Assembly: GCF_039532215.1 (NCBI RefSeq)
Contig: NZ_BAAARN010000005.1
Coordinates: 408,422 to 472,421 of the forward strand
Length of the DNA: 64,000 nucleotides
Reading direction: 5' to 3'
DNA from: Pedococcus aerophilus
GTDB taxonomy: Bacteria; Actinomycetota; Actinomycetes; Actinomycetales; Dermatophilaceae
Below are positions 41,318 to 49,873 of the stretch, one piece after another. The notes beneath the pieces were generated by a model. The model did not search any database. It had not been told where the DNA came from and saw only the letters and a program-made list of their open reading frames with translations. Numbering within the stretch: the first letter of the stretch is position 1; every line of letters starts with the position of its first letter. Made by a program: the position numbers and the translations under genes.

Positions 41318-43780
41318 CTAGAGCTTCTCGAGCGGGGCGTACCGCAGCAGGAAGCGCTTGACGCCGGTGTCGCCACCGAAGTCGACGTGCGCCTGCGTCT
41401 TGTCGCCGTCGCCCTCGGTCTTGACGACGGTGCCCATGCCATAGCTGTCGTGGGTGACCTTGTCGCCCGCGTGCAGCGAGATGAGCGGCCGGTTGCCGGG
41501 TGAACGCACACCGGGACGCTGGGCCAGGCGCGCGACCGCGGGGGTGGACGAGCGGCGGTAGCTGGTCGCGGCCTCGGCGCGCTGCCACTCCACGAGGTGG
41601 TCGGGGATCTCGTCGAGGAAGCGGCTGGCCGGGTTGTACTGCGGCGCACCCCAGGCCGAACGCACGGCGGCGCGCGACAGGTGCAGCCGCTCACGGGCGC
41701 GGGTGATGCCGACGTAGGCGAGACGGCGCTCCTCCTCGAGCTCCTTGGGGTCACCGAGCGACCGCAGGTGCGGGAAGGTGCCGTCCTCGAGACCGGTGAC
41801 GAACACGACGGGGAACTCCAGGCCCTTCGCCGTGTGCAGCGTCATCAGCGTCACGACGCCGAGGTCCTCGGCCTCCTCGCCGTCCGGGATCTCGTCGGCG
41901 TCGGCCACGAGCGACACCTGCTCGAGGAAGTCCTCGAGCGAGGCGACCTCGCCGGTCTCGGCGCGGGTCTCGTCGAACTCCTGCGCCACGGCGACGAGCT
42001 CGGCGAGGTTCTCGATGCGGGTCTCGTCCTGCGGGTCGTGGGAGGCGCGCAGCTCGGCGAGGTAGCCGGACTTCTCGATGACGGCCTCGAGCAGAGCTCC
42101 GACGCCCTGCTCGTCGTCCTCGTGGACGCGACCGAGCTCCTCGAGCAGACCGGTGAAGCCCTTGATCGCCGCGACCGAGCGGGTCGCGATGCCGGGGGCG
42201 TCGTCGGGACGCCCCAGCGCCGCGACGAACGGGATGCGCTCGCGCTCGGCCAGTGCCGAGATGCACGCCTCGGCACGGTCGCCGATGCCGCGCTTGGGGA
42301 CGTTGAGGATGCGCCGCAGGTTGACCGTGTCGGTGGGGTTGGAGATGACGCGCAGGTAGGCCAGCGCGTCCTTGACCTCGCGGCGCTCGTAGAACCGCGT
42401 GCCGCCGACCACCTTGTAGGGCAGGCCGACCCGCACGAAGACCTCTTCCAGCGCACGGGACTGGGCGTTGGTGCGGTAGAACACCGCGACGTCCTTGGGC
42501 TTGACCCCGGCCGAGTCGCCGAGCTCGTCGATCTGCTTGGCGACGAAGGCCGCCTCGTCGTGCTCGTTGTCGCCCACGTAGCCGACGATGAGGGCGCCGT
42601 CACCGCTGTCGGTCCAGAGGTTCTTCTTGCGGCGCTCGGGGTTCTTGGCGATGACCGAGTTGGCGGCCTGCAGGATCGTCTGGGTCGAGCGGTAGTTCTG
42701 CTCGAGCAGGATGGTCCGCGCGTTCGGGTAGTCCTCCTCGAACTCGACGATGTTGCGGATCGTCGCACCACGGAACGCGTAGATGGACTGGTCGGCGTCG
42801 CCGACCACCACGAGCTCGGCGGGCGGCACCTCGGGGCCGTCACCGAGCGGCATACCGGCGGTGCCCGCGGCACCACCGACCAGCTCACGGACCAGCTGGT
42901 ACTGCGCGTGGTTGGTGTCCTGGTACTCGTCGACGAGGACGTGGCGGAACCGGCGGCGGTAGTGCTCGGCGACGTCGGGGAACGCCTGGAGGATGTTGAC
43001 CGTGGTCATGATGAGGTCGTCGAAGTCGAGGGCGTTGGCCTGGCGCAGGCGGCGCTGGTAGCCGGTGTAGGCCTCGGCGAGCATCCGCTCCTGGTGGGTG
43101 CCCTCGGCGACCTGGGAGGAGAACGTCTCCTCGTCGACGAGCTCGTTCTTGAGGTTGGACACCTGGTGGCTGAACGACCGCGGCGGGTAGCGCTTGGGGT
43201 CGAGGTCGAGGTCGCGCATGACCATCGCCATGAGGCGCTGGCTGTCGGCGGCGTCGTAGATGGAGAAGGTCGACTTGAGCCCGACCTTGCCGGCCTCGCG
43301 ACGCAGGATGCGCACGCAGGCCGAGTGGAAGGTCATGACCCACATGGCCTTCGCCCGCGGGCCGACGAGGGCGGCGACGCGCTCGCGCATCTCGGCCGCA
43401 GCCTTGTTGGTGAAGGTGATGGCAAGGACCTGGCCGGGCTGCACGCCGCGGGCGCCGAGCAGGTAGGCGATGCGGTTGGTGAGGACGCGGGTCTTGCCCG
43501 ACCCCGCGCCGGCGACGATGAGCAGCGGGGACCCCTCGTGCAGGACGGCCTCGCGCTGCTGGGTGTTGAGGCCCTCGAGCAGGCTCTCGGGGTCGGCGTG
43601 CCGGGCGGTGGCACCGGGACCACCGGGGGCTCCGTCGGGGCCGTGGCCCTCGGCGGCGGCCTGGGCCCACGTGGGGACACCGCGTTCGTCCACAGCGGTC
43701 GCCCGGGCAGCGGCTGCCGAGGGTCGGGAGTCGGGAGACGGGTGACCGTCGAAGGGCAGGTCGTCGAACAGCGTGCTCAT
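41318..43780 (-). CDS. pcrA: UvrD/PcrA-type superfamily 1 DNA helicase
   Basis: The 820-residue 3'-5' helicase has all SF1 motifs: Q motif GLNTQQREAV, Walker A VAGAGSGKTRVL, Ia ITFTNKAAAEM, Walker B VDEYQDTNHAQY, III VVGDADQSIYAFRGA, IV EQNYRST, V LMTLHTAKGLEFPVVF and VI YVGITRARERL. The ~60-residue N-terminal extension is rich in Ala/Pro, and the C-terminal region has a Tudor-like DKVTHDSYGMGTVV segment known to bind RNA polymerase in PcrA. TAGGCT lies 9 nt before ATG 43780. Confidence 0.96.
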   Translation of the reverse strand: MSTLFDDLPFDGHPSPDSRPSAAAARATAVDERGVPTWAQAAAEGHGPDGAPGGPGATARHADPESLLEGLNTQQREAVLHEGSPLLIVAGAGSGKTRVLTNRIAYLLGARGVQPGQVLAITFTNKAAAEMRERVAALVGPRAKAMWVMTFHSACVRILRREAGKVGLKSTFSIYDAADSQRLMAMVMRDLDLDPKRYPPRSFSHQVSNLKNELVDEETFSSQVAEGTHQERMLAEAYTGYQRRLRQANALDFDDLIMTTVNILQAFPDVAEHYRRRFRHVLVDEYQDTNHAQYQLVRELVGGAAGTAGMPLGDGPEVPPAELVVVGDADQSIYAFRGATIRNIVEFEEDYPNARTILLEQNYRSTQTILQAANSVIAKNPERRKKNLWTDSGDGALIVGYVGDNEHDEAAFVAKQIDELGDSAGVKPKDVAVFYRTNAQSRALEEVFVRVGLPYKVVGGTRFYERREVKDALAYLRVISNPTDTVNLRRILNVPKRGIGDRAEACISALAERERIPFVAALGRPDDAPGIATRSVAAIKGFTGLLEELGRVHEDDEQGVGALLEAVIEKSGYLAELRASHDPQDETRIENLAELVAVAQEFDETRAETGEVASLEDFLEQVSLVADADEIPDGEEAEDLGVVTLMTLHTAKGLEFPVVFVTGLEDGTFPHLRSLGDPKELEEERRLAYVGITRARERLHLSRAAVRSAWGAPQYNPASRFLDEIPDHLVEWQRAEAATSYRRSSTPAVARLAQRPGVRSPGNRPLISLHAGDKVTHDSYGMGTVVKTEGDGDKTQAHVDFGGDTGVKRFLLRYAPLEKL

Positions 43781-43789
43781 GTTGGCTCC

Positions 43790-43795
43790 AGCCTA
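43790..43795 (-). promoter_or_regulatory. -10 element (TAGGCT) for pcrA
   Basis: On the minus strand TAGGCT ends 9 nt before ATG 43780, giving a leader of few or no bases. Confidence 0.5.
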
Positions 43796-43860
43796 CGTGC
43801 CGCGGCGGACACCGCGGGTCACGCGCCCACAGGCGCGGCGCCGGCCGTGGCCTGCGACCA

Positions 43861-43904
43861 CGGCCCTCACCCGGCCCTCACCCGGCCCTCACCCGGCCCT
43901 CACC
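43861..43904 (+). repeat. Four 11-bp tandem units CGGCCCTCACC
   Basis: Four identical head-to-tail units lie in the region between the divergent pcrA and acetyltransferase genes, about 55 bp before the TACCGT promoter hexamer of the latter. Confidence 0.9.
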
Positions 43905-43957
43905 CGGGACCCCCGGCTCCCGCCCGGCAGCGCCGCGCGGCGGCGGGCGGCCGGGGC

Positions 43958-43963
43958 TACCGT
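43958..43963 (+). promoter_or_regulatory. Leaderless -10 element (TACCGT)
   Basis: TACCGT ends 6 nt before ATG 43970 of the acetyltransferase gene. Confidence 0.6.
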
Positions 43964-43969
43964 CGGTGC

Positions 43970-44536
43970 ATGACCCGTCTCGTCACGCCGCACGTGCGCC
44001 ACCAGGACTCCTACCTGGCGGCGAGCGACGAGTTCCTCGCCTCCCGGGAGCAGCGCGACGGCGACGGGGACTGGGTGCAGGAGCCCGAGCCCGGGTACGA
44101 CGGGTTCACCTTCACGCGGGTGGGACTGCAGGACCCCGACGAGTTCGCCCGGTTCGTCGACCAGCGGCGCCGTGCGGCCGACCCGGACGAGCCCCGCCGA
44201 CGCGCCTGGCCTCCCGTGACCTTCACGTGGATGGTCGTGGGCGGCGAGTACGTCGGGTCGCTCGCCATCCGTCACCGGCTGACCGATCGGCTGCTCGAGG
44301 AGGGAGGCCACATCGGCTACTCCGTGCGACCCACCGCCCGCCGGCGCGGCCACGCGACCCGGGCGCTGGACCGGGCCCTCGTCCTGGCCCACGGCGTCAT
44401 CGACAGCCCGAGCGTGCTCGTCACCTGCCTCGAGGAGAACACCGGTTCGCGCGCCGTCATCGAGGCCAACGGCGGCGAGTACGAGGACAGCCGCGGCGGA
44501 GTGCGCCGTTACTGGATCCCCACCCGTCCGTCCTAG
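43970..44536 (+). CDS. GNAT acetyltransferase, paralogue A
   Basis: The 188-residue protein opens VTPHVRHQDSYLAASDEFLA and contains the GNAT core with acetyl-CoA loop GYSVRPTARRRGHATRALD and the C-terminal LVTCLEENTGSRAVIEANGGEYED. This is the predicted-acetyltransferase group (COG3981 type). A paralogue with the same opening and the same ANGG ending lies at 48230. Start fixed by TACCGT 6 nt upstream. Substrate unknown. Confidence 0.85.
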   Translation: MTRLVTPHVRHQDSYLAASDEFLASREQRDGDGDWVQEPEPGYDGFTFTRVGLQDPDEFARFVDQRRRAADPDEPRRRAWPPVTFTWMVVGGEYVGSLAIRHRLTDRLLEEGGHIGYSVRPTARRRGHATRALDRALVLAHGVIDSPSVLVTCLEENTGSRAVIEANGGEYEDSRGGVRRYWIPTRPS

Positions 44537-44563
44537 GGCGAGTGGCGCGCGCGGCGCGCGTCC

Positions 44564-44573
44564 GCGCCATACC
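44564..44573 (-). repeat. Copy of recurrent 10-mer GGTATGGCGC
   Basis: Exact copy (GCGCCATACC) 28 bp after the stop of the acetyltransferase at 44536. Confidence 0.8.
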
Positions 44574-44606
44574 GTCCTGCACGCAAAACCCGGTTGCCCC
44601 GCTGCG

Positions 44607-44612
44607 TAGCGT
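44607..44612 (+). promoter_or_regulatory. Leaderless -10 element (TAGCGT) for the MFS gene
   Basis: TAGCGT ends 6 nt before GTG 44619. Confidence 0.65.
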
Positions 44613-44618
44613 GGAGAG

Positions 44619-45956
44619 GTGGTTGACCAGACCCCCGATCAGACCCCCGACCAGACCCCCGACCAGACCCCGGTGAGGGACCTCCTGCGCGAGCGCCAGT
44701 TCGCGCTGCTCATCAGTGCCCGGACGCTGTCGATGCTCGCGGTGGCGTTCGCGCCGGTGGCGCTGGCGTTCGGCATCCTCGACCTCCCGGGCGCGACCCC
44801 GACCACGCTGTCGATCGTGCTCGCGTCCGAGGCGATCGCGGTCGTCCTGTTCATGCTGGTGGGCGGCGTGGTCGCCGACCGCTACCCGCGGCACCGCGTG
44901 CTCCAGGTCGCCGAGTGGGTCAACGCCCTCGCCCACGCGGCCCTGGCCCTCATGGTCGGTATGGAGCGTGCGCCCCTCTGGGGCCTCGTCGCCGCCGCGG
45001 TGGTGTCAGGCACGGCCACGGCAACGGTCTGGCCGGCGCTGACGGGGATCATCCCCGAGGTCGTGCCGCAGGAGCACCTCCAGCAGGGCAACGCGCTGCT
45101 CGCCCTCGGCACGAACATCGCCCGAGTGACGGGGCTGGTCGCCGGTGGCCTGGTGGTCGCGGCCGTCGGCGGTGGCTGGGCGCTCGCCATCGCGAGCGCA
45201 TCCTTTGCCGCGTCCGGCGTCATGGTCGCGCTGATGCGGTTGCCCCTGCGCGTCCCTGCCGCCGATGCAGGCAGTGAGGGCGAGGTCGGCTCGAGCTCCG
45301 TGCTGGCGGACCTGCGCGACGGGTGGGACGAGTTCCGGTCGCGCCAGTGGCTGTGGGTCGTCGTCGTGCAGTTCTCACTGCTGGTCATGGTGTTCCAGGC
45401 CGCCCACCTCGTGCTGGGACCGGTCGTCGCCCGGGACGAGCTCGGCGGTCCGAAGGCGTGGACCGCGGTCCTGACCGGGGAGGCCGTCGGGCTCATCGTC
45501 GGCGTGCTCGTGGCCCTGCGGCTGCGTCCCCGCCGACCGATCCTGCTCGGTGTCATCCTCACGATCGGCGCGGCGCCTCCGTACCTCCTGCTCGGGTTCA
45601 GCGCCCCCTTGTACGTCGTCGTCGCGTCAGCGTTCGTCATGGGCGTGTGCTTCGACCTCTTCGGCATCCTGTGGCAGACCACGATGCAACGAGTCGTCCC
45701 GGCGGCGTCGCTGTCGCGGGTGAGCTCCTACGACGCGCTGGGTTCGCTCATGCTCGGGCCGATCGGCCTGGTGCTGGCGGGGCCGGCTGCGGAACGGTTC
45801 GGCGCCCACAAGGCGCTGGTGGTCTGCGGCATCGTCATGGTCGTCTCGACCGGCGGGGCGCTGCTGTCTCCCGGCGTCCGCAACCTCGTGGCCCCCGGCC
45901 CGGTGTCTGCGGCCGCGCTCGAGCCCGAGCCCGACCCGGTGCGGCCACCGGCCTGA
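44619..45956 (+). CDS. MFS transporter
   Basis: The 445-residue major facilitator protein has about twelve hydrophobic segments and the loop 2-3 signature VGGVVADRYPRHRVL (G-x-x-x-D-R/K pattern). The second half includes LTGEAVGLIVGVLVAL. It resembles drug/H+ antiporters of the EntS/MFS-3 type. The N-terminus is a DQTP tetrapeptide repeated four times by a 12-bp DNA repeat just after the start codon; repeat changes would not shift the frame. A TAGCGT hexamer fixes GTG 44619. Substrate unknown. Confidence 0.85.
   Translation: MVDQTPDQTPDQTPDQTPVRDLLRERQFALLISARTLSMLAVAFAPVALAFGILDLPGATPTTLSIVLASEAIAVVLFMLVGGVVADRYPRHRVLQVAEWVNALAHAALALMVGMERAPLWGLVAAAVVSGTATATVWPALTGIIPEVVPQEHLQQGNALLALGTNIARVTGLVAGGLVVAAVGGGWALAIASASFAASGVMVALMRLPLRVPAADAGSEGEVGSSSVLADLRDGWDEFRSRQWLWVVVVQFSLLVMVFQAAHLVLGPVVARDELGGPKAWTAVLTGEAVGLIVGVLVALRLRPRRPILLGVILTIGAAPPYLLLGFSAPLYVVVASAFVMGVCFDLFGILWQTTMQRVVPAASLSRVSSYDALGSLMLGPIGLVLAGPAAERFGAHKALVVCGIVMVVSTGGALLSPGVRNLVAPGPVSAAALEPEPDPVRPPA
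44625..44672 (+). repeat. Four 12-bp tandem units (codes DQTP x4)
   Basis: Near-identical 12-bp units (GACCAGACCCCC and two single-base variants) sit immediately after the start codon of the MFS gene; length changes would alter only the number of tetrapeptides. Confidence 0.85.
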
Positions 45957-45983
45957 CGGCGGTCTGTGCCGGTCCGGCGCGGG

Positions 45984-47306
45984 TCAGCGGGGGTGGTGCG
46001 TGCTGCGGGTCGGGGTGACGGCGTCGGGGGCGTGCTGCCAGCTGGCGGCAGAGCGCGCACGGGCTCTCGGAAGTGCGTCGCGCACCAGGGGTGCCACCGC
46101 CGCGATCGGTGCAGGGCGCTGCCACGCGGCACGGAGCCTGGCCCGGCGCTCGAGGTCGAGCTGCACGAGGACCTGCTCGACCGCGGCAAGGACCGACCCG
46201 CGCAGCAGCCACAGCTCCACCCGGCCCTCTGTGCGACTGGTCAGCAGCTCGGTCAGGATGGCTCGGGTCTCCCGGAGGATCTCCAGGCTCTCGGCCAGCG
46301 CCTCCTCGGCCCGCTCCTGCGCTCCCCCGGCCTCGGCGTGGACCAGGCGTCCGTACGCCCGCAGGCAGTCGCCGACATCGGCCAGCACCACCGAGAACGC
46401 CTGCCGCGCGTCCTCGTCGAAGACCTCGTCGCGCTCGTCGTCACCCTCTCGAGGGAGCTCGGCGAGGATCACCGTGAAGAGGGCGCGGATGGCGAGCACG
46501 GTCGCCTCGAGGCGGTCGAGGCCCTCGCGCAGCCCTGGTTCGACGTCTGCCGTCGTGAGCGCGCGCGGGTTGAAGCGCCGGCCCTCCTTGACCTGGGTGA
46601 CGACGGCCGACGCCGCAGCGACCTGCGTGGCGACACCGCGGGTCTCGTCGGCCCAGCGCTCGACCTCGGACCGCTGCAGGCGTTCGGTCGCCATCGACCG
46701 GGAGGCGCGGTCCAGGCAGTCGGCCGTGGCATAGGCGACGCGCAGCACCGCGGAACCCGCGCGCCCGCTCGGCACCGCGGACGGCAGCAGGAGGTTGAAC
46801 ACGATCCCCACCAAAGCGCCCACGAGGGTCAGCGCGACGCGCGCCTCGGCGGCCACGTCCGGCGAGACGACGGCCAGGATGAGCATGGCGCTGATCGGCA
46901 CCTCGAGCGCCTGCTCCCCCAGGCGGAACACCTTGGACAGCGCCAGCGAGGCGGCGATCACGGCGCCGAGGCTCCACCACGACAATCCCGCGAGGGTCGA
47001 GAACCCCACTGCGACAAGCACTCCCGTCAGGACGGCCCCCACCCTCAGGACGCTCATCCGCAGCGTCGAGAACGCCGACGCCTGCACGACGAGCAGCGCC
47101 GTGAGTGGCGCCGTCAGGTCGGTCGTGATGCCGGTGACCCGCCCGGCGATCAGCCAGGCGATGACCGCCGCCGAGGTCAGGCGCAGCACCCACGCGATCG
47201 TGGGGCGCAGGCGCAGGGGCAGGTCCGCCCACCGCGTCGGACGGCCGGGCCACGCCCAGTCGGCGACTGCTGCCAGCCGCCGGCGTCCACCTCCTGTCCC
47301 GGCCAC
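45984..47306 (-). CDS. FUSC/ArAE-type membrane protein
   Basis: The 440-residue protein has about six closely spaced membrane helices in its first 190 residues (LRPTIAWVLRLTSAAVIAWLIAG through VALTLVGALVGIVFNLLLP) and a long, charged, helical cytoplasmic C-terminal half. This is the half-size form of the fusaric-acid-resistance/aromatic acid exporter fold. It could export aromatic acids or other anions. The gene converges with the MFS gene and diverges from the uracil-DNA glycosylase. GTG 47306 begins VAGTGGG. Confidence 0.75.
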   Translation of the reverse strand: MAGTGGGRRRLAAVADWAWPGRPTRWADLPLRLRPTIAWVLRLTSAAVIAWLIAGRVTGITTDLTAPLTALLVVQASAFSTLRMSVLRVGAVLTGVLVAVGFSTLAGLSWWSLGAVIAASLALSKVFRLGEQALEVPISAMLILAVVSPDVAAEARVALTLVGALVGIVFNLLLPSAVPSGRAGSAVLRVAYATADCLDRASRSMATERLQRSEVERWADETRGVATQVAAASAVVTQVKEGRRFNPRALTTADVEPGLREGLDRLEATVLAIRALFTVILAELPREGDDERDEVFDEDARQAFSVVLADVGDCLRAYGRLVHAEAGGAQERAEEALAESLEILRETRAILTELLTSRTEGRVELWLLRGSVLAAVEQVLVQLDLERRARLRAAWQRPAPIAAVAPLVRDALPRARARSAASWQHAPDAVTPTRSTHHPR

Positions 47307-47385
47307 GTCCCGAGGGTCGCACGCTCGGCGCGATGACGACAGCGGACCGAGCCGTCCACCACGCGCGCTGCACCCGGCGCGCGTC

Positions 47386-47391
47386 TACGGT
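47386..47391 (+). promoter_or_regulatory. Leaderless -10 element (TACGGT) for the uracil-DNA glycosylase
   Basis: TACGGT ends 6 nt before GTG 47398. Confidence 0.65.
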
Positions 47392-47397
47392 GACCGG

Positions 47398-48225
47398 GTG
47401 GGCGATGCGCACCCGGTGACGGGTCAGGTGTTCGAGTCCCCCGTGCCGCCGGGAGCCGGGTGGCCCGGGGACCCGGCCACGCGGCATACGCCGGTCGCGG
47501 GCTCGGGCGAGGAGGTGTTGACGCTCGCGGCGAGCGCCACCGACGTGCCCGAGCTCGACGCGCGTGTGAGCGTCTGCCGCGCCTGCCCGCGCCTGGTGCG
47601 CTGGCGCGAGGACGTGGCCACGACGGGGCGACGGGCGTCGTTCGCCGACCAGCCCTACTGGGGACGTCCGGGACCGGGCTTCGGCGACCCGGACGCGGAG
47701 GTCCTCGTCGTCGGGCTCGCTCCCGCTGCCAACGGCACCAACCGCACGGGCCGCATGTTCACCGGGGACCGGTCCGGCGACTGGTTGTATGCCGCGCTGC
47801 ACCGCGGCGGGTACGCCAACCAGCCGCAGTCGTGGGCCGCCGGCGACGGGCTCGTCCTCACCAACCTGCGCATCGTCGCCGCCGTCCGGTGCGCTCCCCC
47901 GGACAACAAGCCGACCACGGCCGAGAAGGCGACCTGCGCGCCGTGGCTGGACCGCGACCTCGCCCTCGCGGCACCCCGGTTGCGGTCGGTGCTCGCGCTG
48001 GGTGCGATCGGGTGGGATGCGTTCCTCGGCAGCGCCCGACGGTCCGGGTGGGTCGTCCCTAAGCCGAAACCGAAGTTCGGTCATGGCTCCGAAACGGTCC
48101 TCACGACTCCCGCCGGACGCGAGGTGCGGCTGGTCGGCAGCTACCACGTGAGCCAGCAGAACACCTTCACGGGCAAGCTCACCGAGCCGATGCTCGATGC
48201 GGTTGTCAACCGGTTGGGAGAGTAG
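47398..48225 (+). CDS. udgB: Uracil-DNA glycosylase, family 5 type (Fe-S)
   Basis: The 275-residue protein is a UDG-superfamily enzyme with the iron-sulphur cysteines at CRACPRL, AVRCAPP and ATCAPW. The water-activating region is VVGLAPAANGTNRTGRMFTGD, in which the family 4 Glu/Asp is absent as in family 5, and the late motif is GSYHVSQQNTFTGKLT. It removes uracil, and in known family 5 members also hypoxanthine and ethenocytosine, from DNA. TACGGT 6 nt upstream fixes GTG 47398. The next gene starts 4 nt later and is probably cotranscribed. Confidence 0.88.
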   Translation: MGDAHPVTGQVFESPVPPGAGWPGDPATRHTPVAGSGEEVLTLAASATDVPELDARVSVCRACPRLVRWREDVATTGRRASFADQPYWGRPGPGFGDPDAEVLVVGLAPAANGTNRTGRMFTGDRSGDWLYAALHRGGYANQPQSWAAGDGLVLTNLRIVAAVRCAPPDNKPTTAEKATCAPWLDRDLALAAPRLRSVLALGAIGWDAFLGSARRSGWVVPKPKPKFGHGSETVLTTPAGREVRLVGSYHVSQQNTFTGKLTEPMLDAVVNRLGE

Positions 48226-48229
48226 GCAG

Positions 48230-48799
48230 ATGGTGCTCCTGTCGACCCCGCACACGCGGTTCCACCGGTCGTTCCTCGCGGCAGCGGACGAGTTCCGGGC
48301 GGCCGGCGAGGCGCAGCACGACGGCGTCGTGAACTGGCCCGCGGAGGGCGAATTCCCCGGGGTGGTGTTCACCCGCGAGGCGCTGGACGACCCCGCGGAG
48401 TTCGAGCGTTTGGTGGCCAACCGTGTCGGGGACGCCGACGAGGCCAGCCCGCGCCCGCCGGGCTGGTCGAGCGCGACGTACTGGTGGATGGAGGATCCCG
48501 AACGGCCGCACGAGTACGTCGGGTCCATCTCCCTGCGGCACCGGATCGACCACCCCCTGCTGGCGAGCATCGGGGGCCACGTCGGCTACGGAGTGCGCCC
48601 CGGTGCCCGGCGACGCGGGTACGCCAGCGACGCGCTGCGACAGGTCGTCCCGCTCGCCGCGGCCCGTGGCATCGAGCGGCTGCTCGTCACCTGCGACCTC
48701 GACAACATCGCCTCGGCGCGGACCATCGAGGCCAACGGCGGACGCTTCGAGCGGGAGCAGAGCGGCAAGCGGCGCTACTGGATCGAGACCGGCGCCTGA
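48230..48799 (+). CDS. GNAT acetyltransferase, paralogue B
   Basis: The 189-residue protein opens LSTPHTRFHRSFLAAADEFRA, with GHVGYGVRPGARRRGYASDALR as acetyl-CoA loop and the ending LVTCDLDNIASARTIEANGGRFE. Both ends match the protein at 43970, so the two are paralogues separated by three unrelated genes. It follows the glycosylase by 4 nt with GGGAG upstream. Substrate unknown. Confidence 0.85.
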   Translation: MVLLSTPHTRFHRSFLAAADEFRAAGEAQHDGVVNWPAEGEFPGVVFTREALDDPAEFERLVANRVGDADEASPRPPGWSSATYWWMEDPERPHEYVGSISLRHRIDHPLLASIGGHVGYGVRPGARRRGYASDALRQVVPLAAARGIERLLVTCDLDNIASARTIEANGGRFEREQSGKRRYWIETGA

Positions 48800-48830
48800 G
48801 CGACGGCTCGCTCGTCCCGACGGGCTGTCC

Positions 48831-48836
48831 TAGGGT
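48831..48836 (+). promoter_or_regulatory. Leaderless -10 element (TAGGGT) for the quinone oxidoreductase
   Basis: TAGGGT ends 6 nt before ATG 48843. Confidence 0.7.
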
Positions 48837-48842
48837 CGAAGC

Positions 48843-49841
48843 ATGACCTCCGAAGCAGCGCAGACCCGCACCCGCGCCCTCGTCGTCACCCAGAACGGCG
48901 ACTCCTCGGTGCTCGAGGTGCAGGACCGTGACGTCCAGGCCCCCGGGCAGGGCGAGGTGCAGGTGGAGGTGGCCGCGGTCGGCGTCAACTTCATCGACGT
49001 CTACCAGCGCGAGGGCATCTACCCCCTTTCCACCCCGTTCGTCTCCTGCTCCGAGGGCGCCGGCACCATCAGCGCCGTCGGCCCCGGCACGAGCGAGTTC
49101 GCCGTCGGCGACCGCGTGGCATGGGGCCAGGGGCTCGGCGCCGCGACCGGCCTCGTCAACCGCGACGTCGAGTCGCTCGTCCCCGTCCCCGACGGTGTGG
49201 ACCTCGACGTCGCCGCCGCCGCGATGCTCCAGGGCATGACGGCGCACTACCTCGTCAACTCCACGTATGCCGTGCAGCCGGGGACCGTGGCCCTCGTCCA
49301 CGCCGCCGCGGGTGGGGTCGGACAGCTGCTCGTGCAGATGGTCAAGGCCAAGGGTGGCCGCGTCATCGCGACGGCAGGCTCGGCCGACAAGCTGGAGATC
49401 GCCCGAGGTCGTGGCGCCGATGCGCTGATCGACTACAGCGACGTCGACGACCTCGCTGTGGAGGTGCGAAAGGCCAATGACGGCAAGGGAGTCGACGTCG
49501 TCTATGACGGCGTCGGCAAGTCCACGTTCGACGCGTCCCTCGCGTCGTTGCGGCCCCGCGGGATGATGGTCCTGTTCGGTGGAGCCAGCGGCCAGGTGCC
49601 GCCGTTCGACCTGCAGCGGCTCAACACCGGCGGTTCGCTGTTCGTGACGCGACCCACCCTCGGCAGCTACCTCGCCGACCGCGAGGAGCTCCTCGAACGT
49701 GGCACCTCGGTGCTCGAGGACATCGCCGCCGGGCGGCTCGCCATCGACATCGGTGGTCGATACCCGTTGGCCGAGGCGGCCCGCGCCTACGACGACCTCG
49801 AGGGCCGCCGCACCCGCGGCAAGCTGCTGCTCATCCCCTGA
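48843..49841 (+). CDS. Zinc-free quinone oxidoreductase (MDR family)
   Basis: The 332-residue medium-chain dehydrogenase/reductase of the zeta-crystallin/QOR type has AVGVNFIDVYQREGIYPL, the NADPH-binding VHAAAGGVGQLLVQMVKAKGG, and GVGKSTFDASLASLRPRGMMVLFG. The catalytic-zinc cysteines of alcohol dehydrogenases are absent. It probably reduces quinones with NADPH in the cytoplasm. TAGGGT 6 nt upstream fixes ATG 48843. Confidence 0.92.
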   Translation: MTSEAAQTRTRALVVTQNGDSSVLEVQDRDVQAPGQGEVQVEVAAVGVNFIDVYQREGIYPLSTPFVSCSEGAGTISAVGPGTSEFAVGDRVAWGQGLGAATGLVNRDVESLVPVPDGVDLDVAAAAMLQGMTAHYLVNSTYAVQPGTVALVHAAAGGVGQLLVQMVKAKGGRVIATAGSADKLEIARGRGADALIDYSDVDDLAVEVRKANDGKGVDVVYDGVGKSTFDASLASLRPRGMMVLFGGASGQVPPFDLQRLNTGGSLFVTRPTLGSYLADREELLERGTSVLEDIAAGRLAIDIGGRYPLAEAARAYDDLEGRRTRGKLLLIP

Positions 49842-49860
49842 CACCGTCACACCCGGACGG

Positions 49861-49866
49861 CAGGAT
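49861..49866 (+). promoter_or_regulatory. Leaderless -10 element (CAGGAT) for dinB
   Basis: CAGGAT ends 7 nt before ATG 49874, arguing for that ATG rather than the one at 49865, which overlaps the hexamer. Confidence 0.5.
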
Positions 49867-49873
49867 GGGCTCC

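Noticed and set aside
43861-43904. CRISPR-like array
   Set aside because: Units are 11 bp, contiguous and without spacers, and no cas genes are in the window.
41597-43969. Very long plus-strand frame running through pcrA into the acetyltransferase
   Set aside because: The first ~790 residues are antisense to pcrA; only the part from ATG 43970 is protein-like.
49842-49873. LexA/SOS box before dinB
   Set aside because: No GAAC-N4-GTTC-like sequence is present in the short intergenic region.
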